Shown here piece after piece: positions 49,198-57,584 of a DNA stretch of 64,000 bases (position 1 is its first letter; each line of letters begins with the position of its first letter). This DNA is from an uncultured Erythrobacter sp. (GTDB taxonomy: Bacteria; Pseudomonadota; Alphaproteobacteria; Sphingomonadales; Sphingomonadaceae). The notes beneath the pieces are model-generated. The model did no database searches, was not told the origin of the DNA, and saw only the letters and a program-made list of their open reading frames with translations. The DNA lies in the NCBI GenBank assembly GCA_947501005.1, contig CANMTU010000001.1, forward strand, positions 2,907,201 to 2,971,200, in the 5' to 3' direction. The position numbers and the translations under genes are program-made.

Positions 49198-52100
49198 TCA
49201 GAACCGGGCCGTCAGGCCGACGAAATAGCGGCGACCGATCACGTCATAGGCCGAGCTGACCGTGTTCGAGGGACCTCCGAACAGGGGCGGTTGCTCGTTG
49301 GTAAGGTTGGTGATGCCGCCGCGCAGTTCGAAATCGTCATTGGCGATGAGCCTTGCGATGAGATCGAAGTAGCTTACCGCCGGCACGCCGAGAGCGGTGC
49401 CGTTTTCCACGCCCACATTGGCCGAATTGTCCTGCTCGCCGATGTAGCGCCACCGCAACGTCAGGCTGCCCACCTCGCCCGAGAGATTGGCGCTGGTGAC
49501 ATGCTTCCATTCGGGATGGGTTGACGAGAACCCGTCGATCTGGGCGTTGCCGATCGTGCCGGCGTAATCCCTGAACGGTTCGGTCGCGAGGCTCTGGATG
49601 GCGTAATTGATGACATAGGTGATCGACGTATCGACCGAGAAGGTGCCGAGCGCCCCCAGGCCGACCGCCGCTGCCGCCTGGAAATCGATCCCGGAGGTCT
49701 TGTACGAGCCGAGGTTGAAAAGCGGTTCGCGGATCAACAGCGGCAACCCGGCAGCGTCGCGACTGATGAGCTGGCAGTAGAAATTGTTGGCGTCGTAATT
49801 GGGATTGAGGCCGTTGAAATTGAAGCACTGGTTGAGGGCCACCCCGCTGGTGACGTATCCGATCGCGTCCTTGAGCGTGATATTGTAGTAATCGACCGCC
49901 AGCGAGAAGTTGCGCAGCGCCGGGCGAACGAACTCCGGCTCCAGCACCAGGCCGATCGTGTAGCTGTCGGCCTTTTCCTCGTTGAGTTCGGGATTGCCGG
50001 AGCGTTGGGCGGCGGTGGCGGCGCTGGCGAAACGGAATGTCGGCAAAACCGCCGCCGGGACACCGGTCGCCTGGCAAAGCGCGGCGACCTGTGCCGGGTC
50101 GACCCCGGCGATCCGCCCGGTACGCGCAAAGCCGGTCACGTCGCACGGATCGCCCGCGCCGGACGCCGGCGAACCGATGATTGCCGTCGCGCCGCTTATC
50201 GGCGTGAAGAGATCGCCCAGCGAAGGCGCCCGAATGGCGCGCGAATACCCGCCGCGGAACGATACCCCCTCGACCGGCGACCAATTGCCGCTGGCCTTGT
50301 AGGTGTGCGCGCCGCCGATCGTCGAATAATCCGAGTAGCGATAGGCGAGGCTCAGATCGAGGTTGTGGAAGAACGGCGTGTCCTTCAGGATCGGAATGGC
50401 CAATTCGGCATAGACCTCGCGCACCTCGACCGCGCCCTCTGCCGATGCCGTGCCGAGGGTGCCGGCTGCTTCCGGAACCGTGAAGACCCCCGGCCTGTCC
50501 GTCGGCAGTGAGGTGAACGAGGGGCTGATGTCCGCATTGTAGCTGTTGCGCCGGTATTCGGCGCCCACCGCGAATGCGAGGTCGCCGCCGGGAAGCGCAA
50601 ACAGATCGCCGGTCAAGTTGCCCTGCACCACCGTCTGCCTGAACCGGTATTCGTTGACCGGCTCGAGCGTCAGATAGTCCTGGCATTCCTGGGAAACGGG
50701 CACGAAGCCGAACGGATTGTAGCCGCCCGCGCACACGCCCGTCCCGCCATCGGGCAGCCCGTTGGCGCCGACCCCGTTCAACACCCGATCGAGGCGGGGG
50801 CGACTGATGCTGCCGTTGACCGTGTCGGTCTCGTGGGTTTCGCCGTAGCTGGCGTAGACGTCGTAATTGAGCGAGGGGCCCAGCGTGCCTTTCACCCCGA
50901 CCAGCCCCTGGCCGATATCGTATTCCTGCCGAGCCCTCAGCGGGGCAATGCGCCCGGCATCGAAGTAATAGATGAGCGACCCGTTGGGATTGGGGCGGGA
51001 ATTCAGCGCGATACGCAGGTCAGGATATTGGTTGATGAAGGGATTGTCCGCACGGATGCGGATCACCGGCGCGACGAGCGTCTGCTGGATGCCGTAGGGG
51101 CTCGTGACATCGACCTCATAGGTCGTATACATTCCCTGGGCGTAGAGCGTGGCCGCTTCCGTCAGTTCGAATTCGCCGCGGGCAAACCCGGTATAACGCT
51201 CGATCGGGGCCTGCAGCGTGACCTCGCCCGGCAGGATCTGCGTGACCACGCCCGTCGAGGTGAGGCGGTAGCCCGAGATGGGGCTGGGCCGCAGGTTGAT
51301 GCCGCCGTTATATCCGACCAACGTGCCGTCCGGGTTGAGCAGCAGGCTGCTCGCGACCGACGGGACCGCGGTTCCGTATACGTTGGTGAACAGGTTTCGA
51401 TAAGCGGCGACATTGGCCGGCGCACCGGCGCCGAACCGGTTGGCACCATCGAGCACATACAGCCCGGTGGTCGGCGTCGGCGTCCCGGTCGCCTCGTCGA
51501 AAAACGGACGTTCGGCCCGGTCGGCGGTGTCGCGCCCGAGATAGGAGGCGGAGAGGAACAGCTTGCCCCGTTCGTCGGCGAAGTCCGTTCCGAAGGCCAG
51601 CGAGATGCTGCGCGTGCCCCCGTCGCCTTCCTGCGTCACGCCCGCATCGGCTTGCAGTTCGAGCCCGCGGAAGCGATTGTTGAAGCGGAAATTGACGACG
51701 CCCGCGACCGCGTCTGATCCATAGATTGCCGAAGCGCCGCCGGTAATCACTTCGACCGTCGAGATCAGCGCAGACGAGATCGTGTTGAGGTCGACCGTGC
51801 CCTGAACGTCGGAAGGCTGCATGCGCCGGCCGTCGAACAGGATCAGCGTGCGGGACGGCCCCAGTCCGCGCAGGTTCGCACTGGACCGGGCCCCGCCGGC
51901 ACTGCCCCCGAACGTGCTCAGCGTGCCGGTCTGCGTGTTCTGGGATGCCTGGAATTGCGGCAACGCATTCAGCGACTGCTCGATAGTGCCAGGTCCAGAA
52001 TCCTCGACGAACTTTTCATCGATGGTGGTGATGGGACTTTCGGCGATGAAGTCCCGCCGGGAAATGCGCGAGCCCGTTACGACGATTTCGCGATTCTCTC

Positions 52101-52215
52101 CTTCCGATACCTGGCCCGGCGCGGTTTTATCGACGGTACTTTCCTGGGCGCCCGCCGATGTGGAGAGGGCCGACACGCAGATTCCGAGCAGCAAACGGCA
52201 ACGATAGTTCGTCAT
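49198..52215 (-). CDS. TonB-dependent receptor
   Basis: Internal start MTNYRCRLLLGICVSALSTSAGAQ; 'REIVVTGSRISRRDFIAESPITTID', 'GLGPSRTLILFDGRRMQPSDVQGTVDLNTI', C-terminal 'YDVIGRRYFVGLTARF'. Confidence 0.92.
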   Translation of the reverse strand: MTNYRCRLLLGICVSALSTSAGAQESTVDKTAPGQVSEGENREIVVTGSRISRRDFIAESPITTIDEKFVEDSGPGTIEQSLNALPQFQASQNTQTGTLSTFGGSAGGARSSANLRGLGPSRTLILFDGRRMQPSDVQGTVDLNTISSALISTVEVITGGASAIYGSDAVAGVVNFRFNNRFRGLELQADAGVTQEGDGGTRSISLAFGTDFADERGKLFLSASYLGRDTADRAERPFFDEATGTPTPTTGLYVLDGANRFGAGAPANVAAYRNLFTNVYGTAVPSVASSLLLNPDGTLVGYNGGINLRPSPISGYRLTSTGVVTQILPGEVTLQAPIERYTGFARGEFELTEAATLYAQGMYTTYEVDVTSPYGIQQTLVAPVIRIRADNPFINQYPDLRIALNSRPNPNGSLIYYFDAGRIAPLRARQEYDIGQGLVGVKGTLGPSLNYDVYASYGETHETDTVNGSISRPRLDRVLNGVGANGLPDGGTGVCAGGYNPFGFVPVSQECQDYLTLEPVNEYRFRQTVVQGNLTGDLFALPGGDLAFAVGAEYRRNSYNADISPSFTSLPTDRPGVFTVPEAAGTLGTASAEGAVEVREVYAELAIPILKDTPFFHNLDLSLAYRYSDYSTIGGAHTYKASGNWSPVEGVSFRGGYSRAIRAPSLGDLFTPISGATAIIGSPASGAGDPCDVTGFARTGRIAGVDPAQVAALCQATGVPAAVLPTFRFASAATAAQRSGNPELNEEKADSYTIGLVLEPEFVRPALRNFSLAVDYYNITLKDAIGYVTSGVALNQCFNFNGLNPNYDANNFYCQLISRDAAGLPLLIREPLFNLGSYKTSGIDFQAAAAVGLGALGTFSVDTSITYVINYAIQSLATEPFRDYAGTIGNAQIDGFSSTHPEWKHVTSANLSGEVGSLTLRWRYIGEQDNSANVGVENGTALGVPAVSYFDLIARLIANDDFELRGGITNLTNEQPPLFGGPSNTVSSAYDVIGRRYFVGLTARF

Positions 52216-53043
52216 AGCAGAACTCTCCCAATCGCGAGCTTTGCCCGCACCGGCCTCTTCGGACCGTTCCGGAAATCTGCTTGTGAAACAACCGACAGTC
52301 AAGTCTGCTTCTTTGTTGTCGTTGGACGGCAGCCGTAGGGGCGCTGTATTAGTCCTTCGCCGAACGGCCTGCTTAGCTGCGTGGCGGTCACCTCGAGGCG
52401 CCGAGCCCACTTAGGTCCGCTCCCTTTCTCTCCCAATTTCGGCCGTGAAGCTGTGCAGGAAGGATCGCGATACCGCCCGAATCAGCGAAAGTGGAATACC
52501 GACTGGGCACATCCTGGCCTGCAAAGCACGAAGGCCCGTGCTCCTGCTTGCATGTCATGCGGTCGCGCCGGAAATCGCGCAAAGCCGACAGTCTGACGGT
52601 TCGTAGTACGGGCGGGCCCCATTCTGATCTGAAAAATTCAACGAATTTGCAATGACCGCCATCGCATTGCTGCTTCGGAACCAGTTTCAACGCGGGTTCG
52701 AAAGCGGCTTCAGTGGTGGCTTCGATATCGGGCGCTATACCTTTCGCTTCCGGTCCTCATCGGTGGCGGGATCGAAAGTCTAGTTGGGAGGGATAATTGA
52801 AATGAGAGGCCCGATTGAGACTTATCGGTCAGCGCCTCGCGTGGTTCGCCTACGATGTGATTCCGTTCGTTAGTTCTACCACCCTGCTTCCCGATGGGTG
52901 TTACTTGGCGTTTAGGGATCAGGGAAACACGGCCGCGGCTCTTCACTCCAGCATCTCTCTCAAAAGCGAAGCGGTTTGCTTAGCCGTTGCCTCGAAAGGG
53001 TTGGAACGCCCACAAAGGGATAAAAACGGCGGAAAAGCTGGTG

Positions 53044-53068
53044 CACCCGACATGAAAGTGATGGGCAC
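53044..53068 (+). repeat. Left copy of 25-bp inverted repeat bounding the accessory island
   Basis: cacccgacatgaaagtgatgggcac; reverse complement matches 63858-63882 at 24/25 positions. Confidence 0.85.
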
Positions 53069-53274
53069 TGTAATCATTGGGAAATTCTGGTTTTACTGCC
53101 CTCATAGCGGCAGCTTTGCGCCCCATTTTGGTCATAGTTAATCACCGATTGATCACCCGAAAGCGGACAAGGTTGCCGATCGGCCGGGATTACTTAAAAT
53201 GGGTCTTCGCCGTAATTCCCTCACGGGGGGGCGAAAGGGCAGTTTTAGCTAGCACTTGACACACTGAAACCCAC

Positions 53275-53299
53275 CCACTCTGAATTTTAGCCAGAGTGG
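53275..53299. other. 8-bp perfect stem-loop upstream of the PolB locus
   Basis: ccactctg-aattttagc-cagagtgg. Confidence 0.4.
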
Positions 53300-53401
53300 C
53301 CACCCGGCGTGTGGACCTGCTAAAGAATTACAAAAGGCATGTCAGTCGAGACAAAAACTAATGATTTTCCGTGAACTAAGTTTGCCACGTGGGTATATTC
53401 G

Positions 53402-54394
53402 ATGAGCAATGATAGCGGACTGAGCATCTGGGTCGGTGACCTCGACGGGTATATCAACATAGACGCTATCAACGCGGAGAACGAGCGCGAGGCCGAACAG
53501 GCGGCGCTTGAGCTTGAGCTCGACGAGATCGGGGAGCTACGACTGCTCGCGGGCAAATCGACATCGGCCAGACAGCTGCACTCGAAGGACATCAATCCGT
53601 CCGATTGGCGTCATGCTGTGCATCAGGCCGAAATGGCGATCGGCTCGGCCCCTGTGAACATCTTCCGTCATAGCGCACAACAGCTGGATGTTGAGGAAGA
53701 ACACTTCATTCGCGCCATGCTGAAGCTCGGTTTTGCTTACCCCGTAGCACGATATGCTCAGTGGGAACGCCTAGATTATCCGTCAGCGATCACCGCCACT
53801 TTACCGCACGGCATGAGGGCGCTCATCAATCAGTTTCTCGCCGCGGAGGACATCCCACGCTCCGCTGGCACAGATGAACGCATCCGATCCGCTGGCACAG
53901 ATGAACGCATCCGATCTGCACTAACCCATCACCAAACCAGCGCAATGACTGCATATCGGCGCGCTGGAATCTTGCAGACAGCTCTGCATGACATTGCCGA
54001 TGAAACAGCGGGTCATTCAGGTGGTGAGGCTCTTGATCGTGGAAGGACTCGGGCAATTCTTGCCCTAGCGCGCCTTCATTTCTCCGCTCGTGAACTTCGA
54101 CTGTCGTCGGTGAAAGGCCTTCAGGAACTCGCGGAGGCCTATATCGCCGATCGAGAAACGCTGGGGGCTAAGCGAGAACTGCTTGTATCGAACAGGCGAT
54201 CCATCAGAAACTGGCGCCATAGGCACATTCGCTCACTACTGGATTTCTATCCGTATTCTATCCGGCACGGCCTTGCTCGCGCCGCGCGTTCTGACCAACT
54301 CGATCGCATCGCGATGGTGCACCAATTAGCCCTCGCGCATTGTGGCATCTTGCGTATGCGGCGGGCAGGTCGAAATCGCACCCGCTCACGATGA
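53402..54394 (+). CDS. Hypothetical protein translationally coupled to a family-B polymerase ORF
   Basis: 330 aa, stop overlaps next start (ATGA at 54391); no family recognised; internal 9-aa repeat SAGTDERIR x2. Confidence 0.65.
   Translation: MSNDSGLSIWVGDLDGYINIDAINAENEREAEQAALELELDEIGELRLLAGKSTSARQLHSKDINPSDWRHAVHQAEMAIGSAPVNIFRHSAQQLDVEEEHFIRAMLKLGFAYPVARYAQWERLDYPSAITATLPHGMRALINQFLAAEDIPRSAGTDERIRSAGTDERIRSALTHHQTSAMTAYRRAGILQTALHDIADETAGHSGGEALDRGRTRAILALARLHFSARELRLSSVKGLQELAEAYIADRETLGAKRELLVSNRRSIRNWRHRHIRSLLDFYPYSIRHGLARAARSDQLDRIAMVHQLALAHCGILRMRRAGRNRTRSR
53861..53914 (+). repeat. Perfect tandem duplication, 2 x 27 bp, in frame
   Basis: tccgctggcacagatgaacgcatccga repeated exactly at 53861-53887 and 53888-53914. 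Confidence 0.95.
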
Positions 54395-55080
54395 GCCGGG
54401 CTTACCGTTTTCATGGTCCAGCTAATGTGCCCGTGCCAGATCAACCTGTGTTATTGCGCAAGCGAAAGAAACAGGCGCAGAAACAACTCCACCTCATCGG
54501 AGCCGATGCAGGTTCGATCAGTGATCACAATGGGACGCGTGCGATCGAGACATATGCCGCAGTCGATGGACGCGTCGCCACGCTGACAAGGCGAGAGGTG
54601 GATCTGATCACACTGGCAAACCCCGGAATCGAGCCCCCAGCAGCGCTGGAGGAACTCCACCCGTGGCTTCCAGAGTGTCGTTTCTTGAATGATTCTGTTG
54701 CTAGCTTTTCAGCAGCCGAGGCCATTGTCCGACGCTTCGGACAACATTTTGTCTCCGCATCGTCGTTCTGCGACGAGAAATGGAACACCATCTGCAATGC
54801 GCTGCGCCAGCGCAGTGGCCATGACGCGCGCTTTTATTCGGCCTGGCATCTGCCGATTCAAGAAGCGCACGTCCTTGAGGAAGTAGACTCCGATAGAAGC
54901 GTCATCGCGATCGATTTCAATAGCATGTATCCCGCTTGCATGCAGTACGATTTTCCCAAGCCATCTGCTCTCCACATAGTGCAATTGAACCGGGATCTGG
55001 ATCCGAACGAAATGCTCACTACCGGACTTTACCGGTGCGTGCTTCATGAACCCGGCAACGGACTTCATCGCGCGACATAA
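54391..55080 (+). CDS. Family-B DNA polymerase-like protein, N-terminal part (motif A)
   Basis: 'VIAIDFNSMYPACMQYDFPKP' resembles motif A of protein-primed PolB (phi29-type DVNSLYPAQM); stops in frame before motifs B and C. Confidence 0.7.
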   Translation: MSRAYRFHGPANVPVPDQPVLLRKRKKQAQKQLHLIGADAGSISDHNGTRAIETYAAVDGRVATLTRREVDLITLANPGIEPPAALEELHPWLPECRFLNDSVASFSAAEAIVRRFGQHFVSASSFCDEKWNTICNALRQRSGHDARFYSAWHLPIQEAHVLEEVDSDRSVIAIDFNSMYPACMQYDFPKPSALHIVQLNRDLDPNEMLTTGLYRCVLHEPGNGLHRAT

Positions 55081-56176
55081 TCCAGTTCGCAGCTTCCATT
55101 CGGGGCGGAATCTGAGTGCACAATTGGATGAGCCGATATTGATCGACCTTAACGAATTCGAGTTAACCTTCTTCAGTAGGCATTTCCGCCGCATTCATCT
55201 CATCGAAGCCGTTATCTCGAACGAAACTCTTTCGCACCCGCTTGCCAGAGAAGTAAGACGATCATTTGCACGAAGGAAAAACTACCGGGCTCAGAGCAAT
55301 AAGACGCTCGCGGACAGGGAAAAATTCCTTGCCACGCTAATGACGTCATGTGCTAACCGTCCATCGAGACCGCCGCGAACCTTTAAATCCCGGGAATCAG
55401 CGATGGAATACGTTCGATCTCATTATGGGATCGATGTGCCAGTCGATGAGCCGGAGGCCGCTACCGACATCTGGCTGGATGGTCGTAAGGGCGTGACTGT
55501 GCATCACGGAGGCAATGGCTTCGATGTTCGCGGCCCGGCCCTTATAAACGGTTCCGCATGCCATCTACTCGGTCAACGGATCGTGGCACGCGGTCGCATC
55601 ATGCTACTGGAGAAGATGGAAAGAATTCTCGACCGCGCCCCGGATGTGCAGATCTGCTACACAAATATAGATTCCATCCACTTTTCGCTTCCGACCATTC
55701 ATCGAGACAGCATAGTTGCCTGGTTGGAGCGCGAGGCGTCGGACGAGATGGGTTCCTTCAAGGTAGAAGCGGTCACACAGCACGGACTGTGGTTGGAGCC
55801 AGGGCGTTACTGGCTGTATTCGGACAGCGAAATCGTCAAGTTTAGGAACCGAAGCGTCGGCGATAGGCAAAGGCCATTCAATGATCATTCGATTCATGTG
55901 GCCAACCGACAAATCGGCGGCCTGCATGTGCCAATCAAGATGACGCTTGATCTGGAGCGCACTATCTCACCATTGAGATCGGTTGATACCGATGGAAAGG
56001 AAAATCAGACCCGCCAGCGACTGATTGAAGTTGGGGAAAACACGCGTTTCTCTTATGTGTTGGATGAAATTGAGCGCAATCAACGGCTGGCAATACCAGT
56101 CCGAATGCAAGCGTTCAGACGCCTGCGTGAAAGGATGATGCCTTCCTGCACCGCTGCCTCGGTGCAGGAAGAATAA
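55046..56176 (+). CDS. Family-B DNA polymerase-like protein, C-terminal part (degenerate motif B, motif C)
   Basis: Begins at ATG 55046 in the next frame, overlapping the previous ORF by 35 nt; 'KFLATLMTSCANRPSR' at motif B position, 'ICYTNIDSIHFSL' at motif C (YxDTDS), 'WLEPGRYWLY' at the KxY position. Confidence 0.7.
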   Translation: MNPATDFIARHNPVRSFHSGRNLSAQLDEPILIDLNEFELTFFSRHFRRIHLIEAVISNETLSHPLAREVRRSFARRKNYRAQSNKTLADREKFLATLMTSCANRPSRPPRTFKSRESAMEYVRSHYGIDVPVDEPEAATDIWLDGRKGVTVHHGGNGFDVRGPALINGSACHLLGQRIVARGRIMLLEKMERILDRAPDVQICYTNIDSIHFSLPTIHRDSIVAWLEREASDEMGSFKVEAVTQHGLWLEPGRYWLYSDSEIVKFRNRSVGDRQRPFNDHSIHVANRQIGGLHVPIKMTLDLERTISPLRSVDTDGKENQTRQRLIEVGENTRFSYVLDEIERNQRLAIPVRMQAFRRLRERMMPSCTAASVQEE

Positions 56177-56469
56177 GGCCATTATCATGTGCCAGGCGTA
56201 AGCCTGCCCGTAAGGGGCGCGTTCGAAGAACACTGACTGCAGGAACGGAATCTCGGGCAGATCCTGCGATCATTATCGTAAAAGTAAACGAATTCGAACG
56301 CAATAGACGGACGAGGTTACTCCGGCGCATTCAGGCTCGCGCTTCGCTGAACAGCTTTCGCGAATTGATCGGCTAGAACCTGCCGGTCCGCTACCGGCCC
56401 AACAAAGGAACTTACAACAGGATTAGCCCCTGCATAAGTCCTCCATTTGCTAACCGCCCAGTTGCAATA

Positions 56470-57261
56470 TTATTTCGATTCCGAGATGCTCGTAGTGTCC
56501 AGAATCACGCGGACGGTTTCCTCTGGCTGATCCCACACCGGGAAGTGTCCGCTACGCTCGAACCAGTGCATCGTCGCTTCAGGGAAGGCTTTGATCGCGC
56601 GATCCGCCTGCTGCGGTAGACACAGCCGATCCTTGCGTCCCCAGCCGATGACAACGGGCGCAGCCGTTGCCGCAGGGCCCTCCTGCATTGCGCCATTGGC
56701 GAGATCTTTCACAAGCGAATTGACGGTGCGCGTATCAGCCAATGACTTTAGTTCTCGCGCGACGAACGCCGGATTGAGCGCCCACGGCCTTGCTGATAGC
56801 TGAGCCATAAGCGCGGTCCGGCCTGCGACATTTCCAGTGATGGCATAAAGCGCCGGTCGCAGCGCGCGAACCAGAGCAACCGAGGGCGTTATAGTGGCTT
56901 TGAAGAAGGTGCGCTCCCACCCCTGCCAGAAGCCGCCCGGATCCAGTGCGACAACCGCGCCCGCTTGGCCGCGCCGCGCCATCTCGAGCACCAGGCGAGC
57001 ACCCAGCGAGCTGCCAACCATATCAATACCTGTGAGATTTTCCGCGCCGAGCCAGTCGTCTAAACTGCGCGCGAGCCCATCGAACGTGCCGCTGTCAGCC
57101 TCTTCGGGCGTCTGCCCGTGGCCGGGCAGGTCCACGGCGATTACCTCCCTGAATTGAGAGAGCGCAGGCGAGATCGTGTCCCACGAGCCGCTGGTAGCCC
57201 CCAGTCCGTGGACGAAAAGAAGGGGTTTTCCGCGCCCCGTGCGCGTGTAGTGCATGGTCAT
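56470..57261 (-). CDS. Alpha/beta-fold hydrolase
   Basis: 'MHYTRTGRGKPLLFVHGLGATSGSWD', 'DMVGSSLGARLVLEMARRG', 'WFERSGHFPVWDQPEE'. Confidence 0.87.
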   Translation of the reverse strand: MTMHYTRTGRGKPLLFVHGLGATSGSWDTISPALSQFREVIAVDLPGHGQTPEEADSGTFDGLARSLDDWLGAENLTGIDMVGSSLGARLVLEMARRGQAGAVVALDPGGFWQGWERTFFKATITPSVALVRALRPALYAITGNVAGRTALMAQLSARPWALNPAFVARELKSLADTRTVNSLVKDLANGAMQEGPAATAAPVVIGWGRKDRLCLPQQADRAIKAFPEATMHWFERSGHFPVWDQPEETVRVILDTTSISESK

Positions 57262-57584
57262 GGAACGGTAACGTCTCACACCAACTTATGGGCCCGTGGA
57301 TGTCTATATTGCCGAAGGTGAGGCCAAGAGCGGATGGTCCGCTTCCGGCCCCATTTCTGCCGGTCAGCAATGCGCCCCATTTCCGCCATTCCGACTCTCT
57401 TATTGAATGCCGGAAAGCTGCCGTTCGTTCAGAAACTAGTTTCGAAAATTTGGGCCCGGTTGGAGTTATGTCATTGCATTCACGAGAGCTCGCCTAGAAA
57501 CCCACGAAGAATTATGAGGATATACAGGTCATTCACATTGCTCTGCGAAGGTAGGACCGACTAAATTCAGTGCGAGAGGCGATA

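Noticed and set aside
34617-52215. Assignment of the redox cluster to polyvinyl-alcohol degradation because of PQQ dehydrogenase plus cytochrome c in a probable sphingomonad
   Set aside because: No oxidised-PVA hydrolase and the heme domain is C-terminal; substrate cannot be assigned from sequence alone.
52815-53141. 108-aa ORF spanning the left inverted repeat
   Set aside because: No codon or family support; its APDMKVMGT similarity to the right-edge tail is explained by the 25-bp DNA repeat.
53861-53914. CRISPR array
   Set aside because: Two direct coding repeats without spacers; no cas genes in the window.
53402-54394. TniQ/TnsD-like transposition protein
   Set aside because: No zinc-finger or TniQ motif, and no TnsA/B/C-like genes nearby.
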